A stretch of DNA of 64,000 nt from Bacteriovoracaceae bacterium UBA6153 (lineage in GTDB: Bacteria; Bdellovibrionota; Bacteriovoracia; Bacteriovoracales; Bacteriovoracaceae). The notes below the pieces were generated by a model, which made no database searches, was not told where the DNA came from, and worked only from the letters and a program-made list of their open reading frames with translations. How positions within the stretch are numbered: the stretch's first letter is position 1; every line of letters starts with the position of its first letter. Location of the stretch: positions 62,001 to 126,000 of the forward strand of contig DIUR01000008.1 of assembly GCA_002428265.1 (NCBI GenBank), given 5' to 3'. Made by a program: the position numbers and the translations under genes. This document shows, one piece after another, positions 62,315 through 64,000 of the stretch.

Positions 62315-63265
62315 CTATACAAGTGATTTTGCAATTTTTAGTGCAACATCAGCTCCTTTAAAATTATCGATTGAAGCTTCATATGAAAGAATCATTCTGT
62401 GACCAAGTACACTCGGAACAATCTTTAAAACATGATCAGGTGTCACAAAATCTTTGCCTTCCATGAAGGCCATGAACTTTGAAACTCTATATAACCAAAT
62501 GACTGCTCTTGGCGAAGCCCCTGAAACGATCACTCCATTGTATTCTTTTGGGAAATACTCATTTCCGGGTCTTGTCGCATGAACAATTTTCACAATGAGG
62601 TCTTTGATTTTTTCATCTACATAAATGGCCTCAACTGTATCTTGGGCAGTAAGAAGATCATCAGTTGAAAGAACAGCTGCAAGCTTTGTAACTGCATTCT
62701 TCTTTAGCTCAAGAATATTTTTTTCTGATTTAAAAGAAGGATAATCTACATTTACCTTCATCATAAAACGATCGAGCTGAGCTTCTGGAAGCTGGTATGT
62801 TCCTTCTTGCTCTATAGGATTCTGAGTAGCAAGAACAACGAAAGGAGAAGAAAGCCTGTGAGTCTCTTCACCAATAGTCACTTGCTTTTCTGCCATAGCT
62901 TCAAGAAGAGCTGCCTGAACTTTTGCCGGAGCACGATTGATTTCATCTGCAAGAAGTAATTGAGTGAAAATAGGCCCGAATTTCGTACTAAACTCTTCAT
63001 TCTTTTGACTATAAATCATTGTCCCAATCAAGTCTGATGGAAGAAGATCTGGTGTAAACTGGATTCTCTTAAACGATAGATCACAAAGCTTACTGATAGT
63101 TGAAACTGAAAGGGTTTTACCCAAACCAGGCATCCCTTCAATAAGCAAATGTCCTTCACAAATAAGAGAGGCCATAATAGCATCTAATAAATTGTCCTGA
63201 CCAAAAATAATTCCTTTGGCCTGTGTTAATGCATCGTTAATTTTTGCTCTTACTTCTGCGCTCAT
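62315..63265 (-). CDS. MoxR-family AAA+ ATPase
   Basis: 316 residues. Walker A GMPGLGKTLS (44-53), Walker B LLLADEINRAP (105-115), sensor 1 ATQNPIEQEG (148-157), and the C-terminal lid with a sensor-2 region GASPRAVIWLYR. MoxR ATPases act with VWA proteins as chaperones in maturation of metal-binding or envelope complexes. First of the moxR-DUF58-bat set; 3 nt from the methyltransferase upstream. Confidence 0.94.
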   Translation of the reverse strand: MSAEVRAKINDALTQAKGIIFGQDNLLDAIMASLICEGHLLIEGMPGLGKTLSVSTISKLCDLSFKRIQFTPDLLPSDLIGTMIYSQKNEEFSTKFGPIFTQLLLADEINRAPAKVQAALLEAMAEKQVTIGEETHRLSSPFVVLATQNPIEQEGTYQLPEAQLDRFMMKVNVDYPSFKSEKNILELKKNAVTKLAAVLSTDDLLTAQDTVEAIYVDEKIKDLIVKIVHATRPGNEYFPKEYNGVIVSGASPRAVIWLYRVSKFMAFMEGKDFVTPDHVLKIVPSVLGHRMILSYEASIDNFKGADVALKIAKSLV

Positions 63266-63268
63266 AAA

Positions 63269-64000
63269 TTACCCTCTAGTAACGAAATAAACTAAATATT
63301 TAATATAAAAACTTTTATCTTTAAATCCACTGAATGGATGATCAAAACCTTGGACTCCCAAATCTAGCAAATGAACTTTTTGAGAATTTTTAAGTGCCGC
63401 ATCCTGAACTGTTTTATCTAACTCTTCATAATTCACGTGATGAGTACATGAAGCCACAACCATTACGGCTTCATCATTTAAAAGTTTCATCGCTTTTAAA
63501 TGCAATTTTTCATAACCTTGAATCGCTGTTACTTTATTTTTTTCTGACTTTGTAAAAGCTGGAGGATCACTTACGATCACATCATACTTTTTTCCAGCAC
63601 TAATTTGATTGTCTAAGAATTTAAAAACGTCAGAGCGTGAAAAAGATCCTCTTCCTTGAAATCCGTTTAAATCAAGGTGAGTCTCGATCGCCTCTCCCAT
63701 ATTTCCCTGATCAACAAATTCTACATGCTCCACACCCGCTTTTAGCATGTGCAGTCCCCAGCTTCCTACATATGAGAAGAGGTCAAGACCTGTCTTTTTA
63801 GAAAAGCTGGTTCTTGATAACAGATCGGCCAATTTTTTTCTATTTTCTCGGTGATCATAATAATATCCAATTTTCTGGACAACATTTTGAGAGATTTTAT
63901 ACTTTAATCCATTCTCAAAAATTTCCAGGTCATCTGTTGTTTTTTCTGATTCGTGAATGGGAAGAACTTCTGCTTTTCTATATTCGGCATTATCAAAAAA
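63269..64000 (-). CDS. SAM-dependent methyltransferase of the RlmI family, 5' end beyond window
   Basis: Frame open to the right edge, at least 243 residues; N-terminus missing. GYYYDHRENRKKLADL (about residues 46-61 of the visible part) is the family GxxxDQRENR motif; SAM site DLFSYVGSWGLHML; catalytic region SDPPAFTKSEKN; then VASCTHHVNYEELD with a Cys. Enzymes of this type (RlmI/RlmKL) methylate cytosine or guanine in 23S rRNA. A PUA domain would be expected upstream, in the missing part. It ends 3 nt before moxR. Confidence 0.85.
   Translation of the reverse strand, partial: FFDNAEYRKAEVLPIHESEKTTDDLEIFENGLKYKISQNVVQKIGYYYDHRENRKKLADLLSRTSFSKKTGLDLFSYVGSWGLHMLKAGVEHVEFVDQGNMGEAIETHLDLNGFQGRGSFSRSDVFKFLDNQISAGKKYDVIVSDPPAFTKSEKNKVTAIQGYEKLHLKAMKLLNDEAVMVVASCTHHVNYEELDKTVQDAALKNSQKVHLLDLGVQGFDHPFSGFKDKSFYIKYLVYFVTRG

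Overview
The window is AT-rich (low-GC by eye), gene-dense DNA from a Gram-negative bacterium with an outer membrane (Omp85/TamB, secretin, lipoprotein and exported-protein genes). The best guess is a member of the Bdellovibrionota (Bacteriovorax/Peredibacter-like predatory bacteria). This rests on a Myxococcus-like type IV pilus gene order, a matrixin-type protease, large Cys-rich exported proteins, AMIN-domain proteins and a full Bat/MoxR operon. That assignment is inference, because no rRNA is present. I saw no tRNA, rRNA, IS element, prophage or CRISPR array. Both ends cut through genes: a Cys-rich exported protein at the left (C-terminus missing) and an RlmI-type methyltransferase at the right (N-terminus missing).

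Layout, 1-12 kb: the giant Cys-rich protein, a UbiB/AarF-family kinase, then a plus-strand run of two small unknowns, greA, recG, an FHA-domain protein and an alpha/beta hydrolase. A minus-strand protein with a RelA/SpoT-like sequence patch follows, then pgpA. 12-22 kb: recA-recX-alaS, a peptide-binding lipoprotein, a small exported protein preceded by a strongly structured leader, a stand-alone histidine-kinase-dimerisation-like protein, a small unknown, an acyl-CoA synthetase and rpoZ. 22-31 kb (minus strand): lon with an AMIN protein, a matrixin metalloprotease with a membrane-anchored partner, a UvrA-like ATPase with one degenerate ATP site, and rplM-rpsI.

31-41 kb (minus strand): an Omp85 assembly protein and TamB, overlapped by a repeat protein, then efp, aroQ and a TPR protein. 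41-54.5 kb: the type IV pilus locus. Read in the minus direction it runs pilB-pilT-pilC-pilA-(one inverted gene)-pilH-pilI-pilD-pilM-pilN-pilO-pilP-pilQ. This is the order known from Myxococcus xanthus, but without pilS/pilR between pilC and pilA and with an inverted, unrecognised gene in the pilG slot. 54.5-64 kb (minus strand): rlmI-like gene, moxR, DUF58, a DUF4381-position membrane protein, batA, batB with a fused TPR/low-complexity tail, batD, ribF and aroE. Most of these are joined by 4-nt ATGA overlaps.

The strongest unexplained signals are non-coding. They are a three-way-junction RNA fold ending 4 nt before the start codon at 18600, and four TTACGC repeats with an exact 11-bp period upstream of recA. 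Others are a palindrome sitting on the predicted transcription start of alaS and a similar one at pilB. Several ORFs are better started downstream of their longest form; coordinates below use the start best supported by Shine-Dalgarno position and signal peptide. TTG starts are frequent.
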